Source: Cocos nucifera
Taxonomy: Eukaryota > Streptophyta > Magnoliopsida > Arecales > Arecaceae
DNA: 64,000 bases
Assembly: GCA_006176705.1 (NCBI GenBank)
Contig: QRFJ01000784.1
Coordinates: forward strand, 1-64,000
Reading direction: 5' to 3'
Position numbers and translations under genes: made by a program. How positions within the stretch are numbered: position 1 is the stretch's first letter; every line of letters begins with the position of its first letter. Under the pieces are notes generated by a model, which did no database searches, was not told where the DNA came from, and saw nothing but the letters and a program-made list of their open reading frames with translations. Positions 1 to 11,384 of the stretch are shown here, one piece after another.

Positions 1-515
1 GCCGGGCCCTTCCCGGGTTGATTTGTTTCGGCTGGATACAGTGGCTCAGTTGCACCGGAAGACGCAACCATGTCTATTAGGCATTGGATGCTATGGACTG
101 GAGGATGAGTTTGGGCCTCAATATTCCGGATGATGGTTGAGAGACTCAATTAGAACCCAGTCTATGCAAATGGTGGGTCTGACTTAATCTAAGGAGTGGA
201 TCAATATTCTGGATACGGGTGAGATTCATGAATTAGAGATCAAGTTTGGGTGCACCATGATTAGAGAATCATGAACAAGAGTTGTTCACTCATTGGCTAA
301 CCCATCACCAATAACTATTAGGTGAGGTGATGAGTCAGTGAGACCGCACCACCCACTAGAAATCATTAATCATGGAGATTTTCGCATCTCTACAGATGGA
401 GTGTAGGGATTTGAGAAAATAGTGGGAGCTAATTTGTTTAAAAATAAAATTTCTAAATAAATTGATCAAGTCAAAATTACAGTATCTAACTAGTATCTTT
501 GACTCTCTACAGAAA
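1..515 (+). other. C1 5' untranslated leader (3' portion)
   Basis: No gene here. The stretch matches the end of the C2 leader and precedes the gag start at 516. A G+C-rich inverted repeat, CTTCCCGG at 9-16 and CCGGAAG at 55-61, matches a perfect 8-bp pair in C2; C1 has lost one G from the right arm. Retrotransposon leaders usually carry packaging, dimerisation or translation signals, but a role here is inference. Confidence 0.7.
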
Positions 516-3500
516 ATGTCTGCGTCAAATCCATTGGCACGTATCCTGGACACACATAGACTGATCGGACCTAATTATAAAGATTGGCTCAGGAACTACA
601 AAATTGTTTTGGGTTTTGAGAAGTTAACCCATGTTTTGGACCAGGACCCTCCCACCTTACCACCCCATCCATCTGTTGAACAGAGAGCGTCTCTGAAAAA
701 ATGGATAGACGAAGATAATAAGGCCAGATATTACATGTTGGGCTCGATGTCTGATGAGCTCCAGCACCAACATGAAGATATCGAGACTGCACGCCAAATG
801 TTGGCTCACCTGCAAGAGATGTTTGGTGAACAAAGTCGTGCAGCCAAATATCAAGTCATGAAACGACTTTTTAAGGCTAAGATGCGTGATGGGCAGTCAG
901 TTCAAGATCACTGTCTGACAATGATCAAGGACATGGAAGAGCTTGAGAAGCTCGGTGTGAAGTTGGACTTGGACCTGCAGAACGATATTATTCTACAATC
1001 CTTGACTGATGCATATGGGCAATTCATCATGAATTACCACATGCATAAACTTCAGAATTCCTTGGCCGAATTAATGAATATGCTGGTTACCGCTGAGCTT
1101 TCTATGAAAGGTTCTAAAGGCTCAGTTCTTGCTATGGAACGGACTTCTTCCAAAAGAAAGTCTTCTGGAAAGAAAAAGAAGTTTATGAAAAAGCAAAAGA
1201 TGGAAAGATCAAAGAAGAAGAAGGCAGAGCCGAAGAAGAAGGCCGATGTCGAAGGAAAGTGTTTCCATTGCAACAGCGACGGCCATTGGCAGCGGAACTG
1301 TCCTACTTACTTGGCCACCCTGAAGAACAAGAAGGAAGGTCCTTCTGGAGGTATGCTCGTTATTGAGTCTAACCTTACGGTTTCTTCTGCATCCAGTTGG
1401 GTGCTTGACTCTGGTTCTAGTGCTCATCTGTGCACTTCTATGCAGGATCTTGAAAATAGCAGGAGGCTGAGGGATGGAGACATGATCCTACGTGTCGATA
1501 ATGGAGCAAGAGTTGCTGTAGTAGCCGTGGGAACATACCCTCTTCGATTACCATCTGGTTTAGACTTAGTTTTGAAAGACTGTTATTTTGTGCCTGCAGC
1601 TAGCAGGAATTTGATTTCTGTTTCATGCTTAGCACAAGAAGGTTATGTGATCACTTTCTTTAAGGACCATTGTAACATTCTTTATGAAAGAAATAAAATT
1701 GCAAATGGTTTCCTTATTAATGGTCTTTATCAGCTACATATTGATGTACCTATTTTAACTATCGAGCAAAATGTGAATGCCAAACGACCTAGGGATAGTC
1801 TAAACGATAGATATCTATGGCACCTGAGACTAGGTCATATAGCAAAAGATAGGATCAACAAATTGGAGAAAAATGGGCTATTGAGTCCGTTGACTTCCGA
1901 GTCATATCCAACTTATGAATCTTGTCTTCAAGGCAAAATGACTAAACTCCCTTTTGTTGGACATGGGGAGAGGGCCACAGATCTCCTTGCCCTAGTACAT
2001 ACTGATGTGTGCGGCCCATTTGATGTGCCGGCTAGAGGCAATTTTGTCTACTTCATTATCTTTATCGATGATCTATCTAGATATGGGTATGTGTATCTTA
2101 TGAGACACAAGTCTGAAGCTTTTGAAAAGTTCAAAGAATTCAGACATGAAGTAGAAAACAAACAGAAAAACCCATTAAGGTTCTTCGATCAGATCGAGGA
2201 GGTGAATACCTTAGCCAAAAATTCCTAGACTATCTAAAGAAAAATGGCATAGTCTCTCAATGGACTCCACCAGGAACACCTCAACTCAACGGAATTTCAT
2301 AATGGAGAAATCGAACTCTATTGGATATGGTTCGATCCATGATGAGCTTCACAGACCTTCCTAATTTCCTTTGGGGACACTCATTGTTAACTTCAATTTA
2401 TCTACTGAATAGGGTTCCCTCTAAAACCGTTCCTACCACACCATATGAGATATGGCACGGTAAGAAACCAAGTCTGAGTCATCTCAGAATTTGGGGTTGT
2501 CCAGCTCACGTCAAAAGACAACAAGCAGATAAGTTAGAGTTTAGCTCCTTTAGAGCTCGATTCATAGGATATCCTAAAGAGTCATTAGGATACTATTTCT
2601 ACATTCCAGAAGGCCATAATGTGATTGTGAGTCGACATACCATCTTTCTTGAAAAATAGTTTATTCAAGACAGCGGCATTAGAAAATAGATCAAGCTTGA
2701 TGAGAAAGTCTCACAAGTGTAACAAGCTAAGGACCAAATGGAACCTAATTAGTTTGAGCCAATAAGAACACTACCTCCTCCACCTCGTAGATCGGAAAAA
2801 GTTTTCCGTCCCCCTGAGAGATACTTAGGTATTATTTCAGAGAAAGTAGAGGAAATGTTCCTCGTAGGTAATGGTGCTCATGGTGATGATCCCAAAACCT
2901 ACAATAAGGTGATATCAGATATCGACTCTGAGAAATGGCTAGAGGCAATGCAGTCAGAAATTGACTCGATGCACTCAAACCAAGTCTGGACCTTGGTAGA
3001 TCCACCAGAAGGTATAGTACCTATTGGGTGTAAATGGATCTTCAAGAGAAAGATTGGTGCAGATGGGAATGTGGAGACATTCAAGGCTAGACTAGTGGCA
3101 AAAGGTTATAGTCAACGCGAAGGCATTGACTATCAGGATACCTTTTTCCCAGTGGCTATGCTAAAATCCATCCGCACATTGCTTGCCGTTGCAGCCTATT
3201 TTGATTATGAAATATGGCAAATGGACATGAAAATGGCATTCCTAAATGGATATCTTGAGGAAGATATCTATATGGAACAACCATTAGGTTTCACATCCAG
3301 TGATACTGATCACAAGGTTTGCAAGCTGCAAAGGTCCATATATGGACTTAAGCAAGCATCTCGGAGCTGGAACACTCATTTCAATGATGTGATCAAAAAG
3401 TTTGGTTTCATCAAAAATGAAGAGGAACCATGTGTTTTCAAAAAGGGTCAATGGGAGCACTGTTGTCTTCCTCGTATTGTACGTGGATGACATCCTCCTT

Positions 3501-4263
3501 ATTGGGAATGATATTCCCATGTTGACGACAGTCAAAATGTAGTTGTCCAAGAAATTCTCTGTGAAAGACCTAAGTGAAGCATCCTTTATTCTAGGAATTA
3601 AGGTCTATAGGGATAGACCGAATAGGATGCTAGGACTTTCACAGAAGATGTACATAGAGGAAGTACTAAAGAGGTTTAGTATGGAAAACTCTAAGAGGGG
3701 ATTAATATCCTTCAGATATGGTATTCATCTTTCCAAGAAGATGTGCCCTAGCACACCTGAGGAAATAGAACGCATGAGCAAGATCCCTTATGCTTCTGCA
3801 ATAGGGAGCCTCATGTATGCCATGCTATGTACACGACCTGATATAGCCCATGCTGTGAGTGTCACAAGCAGATATCAGTCAAATCCAGGTGAAGAACACT
3901 GGACTTCTGTGAAATGTATCCTTAAGTACTTGAGAAGAACTAAGGATATAATGTTGGTCTTTGGTAATGGAGAACTCCAAGTCCAGGGATACACAGACTC
4001 AGATTTCATGTCTGATATAGATGATCGAAAGTCGACATCTGGCAGTCTGTTTGTGTGCAATGGTGGTGCTGTCAGCTGGAAGAGTTCCAAGCAAACGGTG
4101 ATACCATCCCATCCACGATTACCTCGAGAAGGGTTACGTCGAGGTCAAGAGAGTCGACTCCATGGATAATGTGGCAGACCCACTTACAAAGTCGTTGGGC
4201 CAGCAGAAGTTCGAAGTCCACCTTGAGAAGATGGGACTTAGACTTATAGCCAATTGGCTTTAG
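516..4263 (+). pseudogene. C1 gag-pol polyprotein, broken
   Basis: The start is the ATG at 516, the same position relative to the leader as in C2. Readable parts are gag with a lysine-rich stretch and a CCHC knuckle, aspartic protease (D-S-G), the GAG-pre-integrase and integrase core, then RT and RNase H. Breaks compared with C2: a one-base loss near 2155 in integrase; a TAA at 2300; TAG codons replacing CAG at 2657 and several sites downstream; a one-base gain near 3445 just before the RT active site; a TGG-to-TAG change near 3540; and a 197-bp deletion near 4105 that removes most of RNase H. The frame ends in the conserved A-N-W-L stop at 4261-4263. No functional product is expected. Most stop gains are C-to-T or G-to-A, which fits decay of methylated DNA. 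Confidence 0.93.
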
Positions 4264-4312
4264 GACAAGTGAGAGATTGTTAGATATATGTGCCCTAGAA
4301 GCCAGAATTGGC
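4249..4312 (+). promoter_or_regulatory. C1 polypurine tract inside an inverted repeat at the 3' LTR junction
   Basis: A purine-rich run (AAGTGAGAGA, about 4267-4276) precedes the LTR start at 4278 and would prime plus-strand DNA. It lies in the loop of an inverted repeat. The left arm, GCCAATTGGCTTTAGG at 4249-4264, includes the last codons and stop of pol. The right arm is at 4294-4312 in the first bases of the LTR. The same layout occurs in C2, C4 and the X family. Confidence 0.75.
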
Positions 4313-5604
4313 TGACACTTGTAATACACTTCTAGGGGCAAAATTATAATTTTGACTAAAATCAATAAAATGGGTTATTTTCTATCATATATGTATATTT
4401 AGTGTCTGTGATACATCCTTTGAGTTAATGGCAATGATAATTCATATTTTCAAGAGTTGAAAATTTAAGACATGAATAATCATTATTAACTCATAAATTG
4501 CTCCTGACCATAGGATCATCACGAGGATGGTGATTGATCCGGAAGGTTGGTGTACAATCGCTTTTCTTTAGTAGATGAGTCTTGAGTCTACGGTGTGGAG
4601 ACATCAAAGCGAGAGTACAGGTACTCGTTAGAGAACGAGGGCACTGAGCGTGACCACCTCGAGTAGTCATTAGGGAGTCTACCTTCTCGTCAATGACTGA
4701 CTCGATGCTGCAGTAGTGTGTCTGGTTCTTTGACCTGAAGGTGCATCGGTAGTTCACCTTGAGGGTGTTATAGTTTGACTACACCATTACTCGGTCTCCT
4801 AGCCATATGGAACCCTGAGGTGTATGTTGGCTATAGCATGTTCATTATAGGAACTGGATGGCATCAAGATGGAATCTATCTACCTCGGTGGTAGAGGAGC
4901 AGCCCTATGATAATCATGAGAATCAAATCCAGAAGCCCATGGCCATGGCAGAGTGAAATAATAGAAAGAGTTTCTATTTAGATTTTCACATTGGACTCGA
5001 ATCGAATGATTACATCATATGATAGAAACTAGGGTTTGACGAGTTTACCTTAACCCTAATCTGATCGGGGCTCAAGATAGAAGAACTTAATCACACAGGT
5101 AGCTGCACCAAGAGGTTTGCATTCAGCTCTGATGGGTTGCCACCATATACTGCTAGGTGTCACTGGTGGATTTTGGGAGCAATTAGAATGATTTAGATGA
5201 TCGATCATTCTAGCTGTTCGAATCAGAAGAGTTCTGATCCATCGAAAGGAATTTTCGATGATGTCGATGATAGAGATCATGACATATCCCATTACCATAT
5301 AGAACTGAACCTAACTGGGTCACACAAATAAGGGTTTGAATCTGGTGATCATCAATTGAACTGATCTAGTTCAATTGATCTGAATGAGATTCAATTAGGT
5401 TCAAGGAAATCGTGCTAGCACTCGATTGAACCTAACGTTCTTCTTTTGCTATCATAAATAAGTTGTCCTGTCTAAGCCAAAGGAGTTTGTGCTCAATCAG
5501 AGGCCTTCATATGGTCTGACTGGAGGTTGTCCAAGTCAGAAAAGGTTGTCTTATTTTGTAAGACATTACCTGCCATTTTTTGGTCACCTGCCATTTCTTG
5601 TTCT

Positions 5605-5670
5605 TTGACTTTGGTCAAAAGTCTACCTTTGACTGGTCAAACATTGACCATTGACACTTTGACTTTTGAC
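5605..5670 (+). promoter_or_regulatory. W-box cluster in C1 U3
   Basis: Eight TTGAC cores occur in 66 bp, counting both strands, about 310 bp upstream of the TATA box. TTGAC is the core of the W-box bound by WRKY factors. The array is the same in both C2 LTRs. A role in stress-induced transcription is inferred, not shown. Confidence 0.6.
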
Positions 5671-5978
5671 CACATGTCATGCACCTATTGGAGAGCTGGT
5701 GGGGGCCTATCCCCCTACTAGAACCTGGCAAGGAGGAGGGCGCACGCCACCCTAGGCGTGTGCCCAAGTTGGAGGCGCCTAGGAGTCCTTGTTGGACAAG
5801 GACTCCATCTCCTTTTTGGATTCCAATTAGAGTTCTTCTAAGAACCAACTTTGACTGGTCTTAGGTGCCCTCTAAGGAGGAATCCAAGGGGACTCTATTC
5901 CCACCAATCAGATTTAGATCTGATTTCATAAAGGGTTGTGATTGGTTGGGAAGAAGAGGAGTTGGATCATAGCTAGTC

Positions 5979-5986
5979 TATAAATA
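5979..5986 (+). promoter_or_regulatory. TATA box of C1 LTR
   Basis: TATAAATA lies in the same place as TATAAAAG in the two C2 LTRs. Transcription would start about 25-35 bases downstream, which defines the start of R. Confidence 0.65.
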
Positions 5987-6563
5987 AGACCCTGTACGCA
6001 ACTCAGATTGACATGAGATTGAAGCTAAGAGTTTCCATACGCCCCAAGGCTGCCTCTCCCCTCCTTCTCCATGCCAAACCACCTTCTCCCTTGCTCTCCA
6101 TGTCCAAAAGGAGTTTTGGATTTTTGTTGGTGTGATTCAAGCAAGAGAAAGGTGATCAAAAGCTAGAAGGCTGCACTGCTGCAAAGGACGACTGCTGATC
6201 TTCAAAAGGAGTTTTGAAGATCCTCTAGATCAGATCTAGATCTAATTTTTGGAGACATGATAGAGAAGAAGAGGATCTCCAGATCCAGCCCGAGTGGATA
6301 CTGGTAGAGGCCAGGCGCTTGCGTGGCTAGATCCAGAACCTTCCGCTGCATACAGGATCATCAACAAGATAATAGGATTACCCAAATCAGGTAAATTAAA
6401 TTTGATTTAATTTATCTTTATTTATTTTATTTATTAAAATAATATTAATTAGATCTAAAATATCTCAGATCTGATATAGATCAAAAATTTTTTTTTTGAA
6501 ATATATCTCTTGATCTGATCAGATCTGAACGAACCTGGACCGAAAAATCAGGATTTTCCTTCA

Positions 6564-6594
6564 GATGGTTGGCTTTAGAACATATTTTTCAATA
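6564..6594 (-). repeat. X1 3' LTR, terminal 31 bp
   Basis: The 31 bases match the end of the X2 left LTR (about 32506-32536). On the minus strand they begin TATTGAAAAATATG where X2 has TGTTGAAAAATATG. A purine tract lies just outside at about 6595-6607. The rest of this LTR is separated by C1 and lies beyond the window. Confidence 0.85.
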
Positions 6595-6605
6595 ACTCTC
6601 ACTTC

Positions 6606-9600
6606 ATCTAAAGCCAATCAGATAATATCAAATATCCTATCTTCCACTTAAGTTTGTAGAACTCCTTAGTTCTGAGATCTTAGCAAATGGATCGATCAAG
6701 TTCTCCTTTTACATTGATTTTTCAAAGATCGACATCACTGAGAACTAAAATCTAAGATGAAAGCAATATAGAATATGCTTGTCGTTTGGTTTTTTAGCCT
6801 AACCTATGGCTCTAGTGCTACGATAGGATTGGACTATTGGTAGAGGGTGCCATTTCCAACCAGCTAATGAACCTCAGCAACTGCATAGCTTACATGGCAG
6901 CATCATATGCCACGATGTACTCTACATCACTAACTGAATAGGCTAAAGTATACTACTTAAAATCTTTTCAGCAGATTGCTCCTATAATTAGGGTATTATC
7001 CGACATTCTCTTGTTGTCAATTTGTTTTGACTGAAATTAAAACATCTACATGTTTTAAGTTAGTACTTCCATATTTGAGTCATTGATCCTTAGTATTTTT
7101 TAAATACTTAAGGATTGTCTATATACAATCATTCAGTGGCTCCCACTTGGATCAGACTAGTATTTGCTCACTACCTCTAGTGAGTATACCATGTCTGATC
7201 TCGTACATGAAGAAATAAGATGATAGATAAATCTTTATTCCTTGCAATACTGGAATGCCATTCTCGATTAAGAAAATTTCTTCCTCAAACATCATAAGAA
7301 ATAACACTATAAAATATTTTATCCAATTATAAATACAGGATTTATCTTTGTTCATAAGAAAGATATACATTCAGAATGTATGTTCAAAAACTAAGATAAT
7401 AGCCAAACGGGCCTTGCAGGTCTTTACCTTTCCATCTGTGCTACTCTGATCCTATTAAAAATATATTCACATCTAATAGATTTTATCCCTTCAGGTTAAT
7501 CAACTAGTATCCAAACACTATTGATTTTCATAGACTTCAATTTGGATCATGTGGTTCCAAGCCACTTCACATAGTCAGATCACTGCATTGTATCCCTATA
7601 GGTGATCAGATCCTTGTTGTTCTCATCAAGCTCAATGGGATCATCATCCCAGACCTAGATGCTGAAGTATCTATTTGGCTAATGCGGTACTCTACTGGAT
7701 CTCCTTAAAGGTGACACTTTAATGGGCTCCAAATTTGATCTGATTAAATTTGGTTCTGTAGGTTTACTAGATTATGTCGATTTTTTTCTACCAGTCAAAC
7801 TTTTTCAAGTTCAACTTTACAGACATCAGTTTCTTTTCTAAGAAACTTCCTTCCAAAAGAAATGCCCTTACTGCTGATGAACATCTCATGCTCTTCAATA
7901 TGGTAGAATTAATCACTCTTAAATACCTATTAGATCAGGATCCAAGTTTATCTGTGTGCAAATATTTGATATAGGTCGATCAACTCCAAATCCAAAAGTA
8001 AGAGAGTTTAGGTCTATGCCCGATTTGTATCTAATATGGAGTCTATGCAATAAATTCACTTGGTATAATTTTTTAGAGTAAAATAAGTAGTCATAAGAGC
8101 ATAACCCTAAAACTGGCGGACTAGTGAACCCTATCATGGATTGAACCATGTCGAATAAAGTTCAATTTCTTCTTTTAGATACACTGTGTTCTGAAAAGAA
8201 ATCAACTGAGAGAGAATCCAATTCTCTCCTAGATATGTCACAAACTTTACTGGATAAGTATTCGCCTCCTCGATCTGATTGAAGAGTTTTAATATCTTAT
8301 CCAATTTATTTTTCTATTTCATTATTGAATCATTTGAATTCTCAAATGATTCAGCCTAGATGCACCCATGCCTAGATAAATTATCTATAATAAAATATTA
8401 ATATCTTTTTTTAGCACTTAAGTTTATAGATCCACATACATCACCATGTATGAGACTTAGAACTTTATCGGCTCCTTCACCTTTTTTAGTAAAAGATGAC
8501 TTTATCATCTTTTCAAGAAGACAAGATTCACAAGCTATCAATGATTCACAATCATTGATGTCGAGGTTTTCCTCTCAAGCTAACCCGTTTATCCTGTTCT
8601 TGTCAAGATGACTAAGTCTATAATGCCAAAGATAGATATCCATGACATAATCTAACTTGGGTGTGTACATTATACTTAACAGGCTGTGTAAATGTTAAAT
8701 ATCATTTCTTTATTGTTCATGTATTATTATAATATTATTCATAATGATATCACAATAATCTTCTTTATTGATAAATGATAACCATCCCTGGCCAAAAGGC
8801 CAACAAAGAACATATTTATCATAAAGATGGACAATAGTGACAATCACTCAAAATGACATCTTTGAAAATAAGCTTGACAATTTTTAAAGCTAGGATTGGA
8901 ATAAGACTTTCATCCAAAATATTTAGATATTTCTCACCATTTTCAAACATTCCACTTACCTATAGTTCTTGCAATAAATTGCATAGAACTATCGGTATCT
9001 CATATCCATGTAGTAGAATTATATACAAAGAAATTTTAAGATGTTATCATATAACATCCTTAATGAGCAACTTTTGCTCCTTTCTCTTGTTCAGCCTATT
9101 ATGGTCAAGAAAAGCAAGATAATTCTTCTTTCTACGATCCTGCTTCCAATAGTAGAAGCACTATGCCTGATTTGGATTAACCTTGGACTAATTATTTTAA
9201 TTGGACTTTGAAGCCCCAATATGAACCAATTCATACTGCTGAACCAAATTCAACTTTCGATACTAATTATCAAAGTTGGATCCCATGAGTCATCACTGTC
9301 TAACAATGATAGGAGCAATTAGGGTTTAGTCTTAATTTAAGAAAAGAGAACGATGACCTAAGTATATGAATTATATTAAGCCTAGAAACTTAAACTTTAG
9401 TCTAAAGATTCTTCCACTATTTTATTCGAATTGGTAGCCTCTACCTTCAATTCGAGGAATTACTTTAATTTTCTAGTAGGTACTATAATCCGCATAGACT
9501 GCATATGAGCCCAACTTTGGTTGGCTAACCCATGTGCATCTAATGATAGATTCATAACTAATTATTTCTCCAAACAATTTCTAGTAATTTAATTTTATCC

Positions 9601-10000
9601 TAAAAATCTAATCAGTAGGCTTTGGCCTCCACTATAAGGATCCGGTTAGGTCCAACCATTAACATGACCATACTTGGTGTATCTAACCAACGAATGATTA
9701 AGCCCAACTTTGATTGGCCAACCTAACCACCATCAGAGAGACACATCCAAGTTGTCATATGATGGATGATAATTCCATTAGTTAACAAGCACCAGACCTT
9801 TGGGTCTGCAATAATTATTAAGTTAATGGACTCATTATCAAACACGTTAATGGGAGGCTATGACTTAATTATCCTCATAACTATATCATTTTAAGGACCT
9901 AATAATTTTAGAGGATTTAAACTATTAGTGATTTAAGGATAGAAAGGACATGGACCAATTTGCTCCCACTGACTTCATCAAGTCAAGTCCTCCCACTGAC
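6606..10000 (-). pseudogene. X1 gag-pol remnants (copia)
   Basis: No long frame survives. On the minus strand, fragments match those of X2: an RNase H piece near 6870-6920, a GAG-pre-integrase and integrase start near 8440-8640, and a zinc-knuckle region near 9120-9170 reading C-F-Y-Y followed by R-R-K-K-N. Stops and small indels are frequent. The upper coordinate, where gag begins, is an estimate. The copia order (integrase before RT) is kept. No product is expected. Confidence 0.6.
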
Positions 10001-11370
10001 TTCATAAGTCACTGATGAGGACTAGGATCAATTACGATGCATGGGCACCTAAATCAATCTCACTAATTTTCTATGTGACATGGGTTAGCATGAATCAATG
10101 AGCAACCTAATCAAAACCTGATTAATCACATTGGTCAGATAAGTGAGATCGATGGAAGGGTCTGTCAAGGCTTGTCATAGACACCATCAGAAATGGTCAG
10201 GTAAGCAGGCTGTCAATTAAAAATCATCAGTCTAGGAAGTCAGACTTATCTTAGACACCAATCAATTTATCAGTTTTGATTTGGTTTGCTTAAAAACTTG
10301 AGCTCGACTATTGAGCCATAATTAGTATCCATTTGTTAGATGTATGGACTTTGATCAACTACAATTATTGAATTGATCTAAAGACTTGACCTAATCCTAA
10401 TTAACTATTAATTAAGTTTGATCAATTTCATAACTAAGTCTATATTTAATCTAACTCTAGGTCTAACCCAATTAAGGACCTGATCAAAGCTAACCCATTA
10501 CCCATTAACCCATGTTTTATGAAATTATCTTAGGATCTTCAAATCACAAACCTAGATCCTAAACAATCACTTAATTCTTAATTAAGTTTAAGCTCATGAG
10601 TTTTGAATTTATGGAATCTCATAACTAATTTTTGATTTGATTATTTAAAATATTTTTAAATTGTAAACACTTTACTTTGAATCAAATTCAAATGATGGTT
10701 TTAGATCTATTTTGTTTCAATATTTTGATCATGTCCTAGGGTTTTGAATCTAGGATTTTATAGAAAGTAAGTTTGTAATTTAAATTCTATAAAACTTATA
10801 TGTCATACACATGCAAACTAGATTCAAAAATGAAGCTACATATCAACATATGCAGCATAAAGCTCTAGATCAAAACATGAAACATATCACGTGGATCTCA
10901 TCTAAATGATCAAAATTAGATCATAAACCATTTAATATTAGATCTAAAATTTAAAAATAAATTATAAATTATTTTAGATTATATCTAATATATTTATGAT
11001 TTAGGTTTCTCGGATCAGCATATACTAGGACAATCTTTTCATTATAAGGGATAAACCTTACAGCAAGACAACCTTATGGCAGTATGTGCAATTCTGATAT
11101 TATTTAGATCTAATCTAAATAATCTAAAATAAATTTAATATCTATTTCATTTTATATTTAAATTAAAAAATTAAATCATAAACTTTCTTAGATCTAATCT
11201 AAATTATTCAAGATTCAGATTTAGATCAGCACATACTAGGACAACCTTATCATTGTAAGGGATTAACCTTACAACAGGATAACCTTACGGTAGTATGTGT
11301 GATCTTTAATTAATTTTAATTTTTAAATTTATTTTTAAGCATACATGAACATGTTATAAAAGAACCTAGA
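10001..11370 (-). other. X1 leader, no gene seen
   Basis: This A+T-rich stretch between the primer site and the recognisable gag matches the X2 leader. I see no frame or RNA gene. Just inside the LTR, at about 11000-11300, short near-repeats occur (CATACTAGGACAA and CAACCTTA motifs), also present in X2 near 36900-37190. Confidence 0.5.
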
Positions 11371-11383
11371 TGTTTTGATACCA
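11371..11383 (-). promoter_or_regulatory. X1 primer binding site
   Basis: On the minus strand the sequence is TGGTATCAAAACA, next to the LTR end. It resembles the initiator-Met tRNA primer site (TGGTATCAGAGC) used by plant copia elements, with decay at its 3' end. Confidence 0.75.
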
Positions 11384-11384
11384 C

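Larger units (their letters stand above)
1..6563 (+). mobile_element. C1: Angela-like Ty1/copia LTR retrotransposon, 5' part outside window
   Basis: The window opens inside the 5' leader of this element: bases 1 onward match the leader of C2 from about 18085. A decayed gag-pol follows, then a polypurine tract and a complete 3' LTR that begins TGTTAG and ends TTCA. Order of domains is gag, protease, integrase, reverse transcriptase, RNase H, which defines copia. C1 is a very close relative of C2. It ends at 6563 directly against the last 31 bp of an X-family LTR, so I infer that C1 is inserted in the left LTR of X1. Its left target-site copy is off the window; the right copy would be GATGG at 6564-6568. 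The Angela assignment rests on general resemblance of the RT and integrase. Confidence 0.93.
4278..6563 (+). repeat. C1 3' LTR
   Basis: The LTR is 2286 bp, begins TGTTAG and ends TTCA, and aligns end to end with both LTRs of C2. It holds a W-box cluster at 5605-5670, a perfect 11-bp-arm palindrome at 5352-5378 and a TATA box (TATAAATA) at 5979-5986. U3 therefore runs from 4278 to roughly 6010. Short open frames in it are not conserved as proteins and I treat them as chance. Confidence 0.95.

Noticed and set aside
5615..5864. Short frames of 60-78 residues repeated in all C1/C2 LTRs on both strands
   Set aside because: They are conserved only because the LTRs are near-identical; several overlapping frames on both strands are equally open, and none resembles a known protein.
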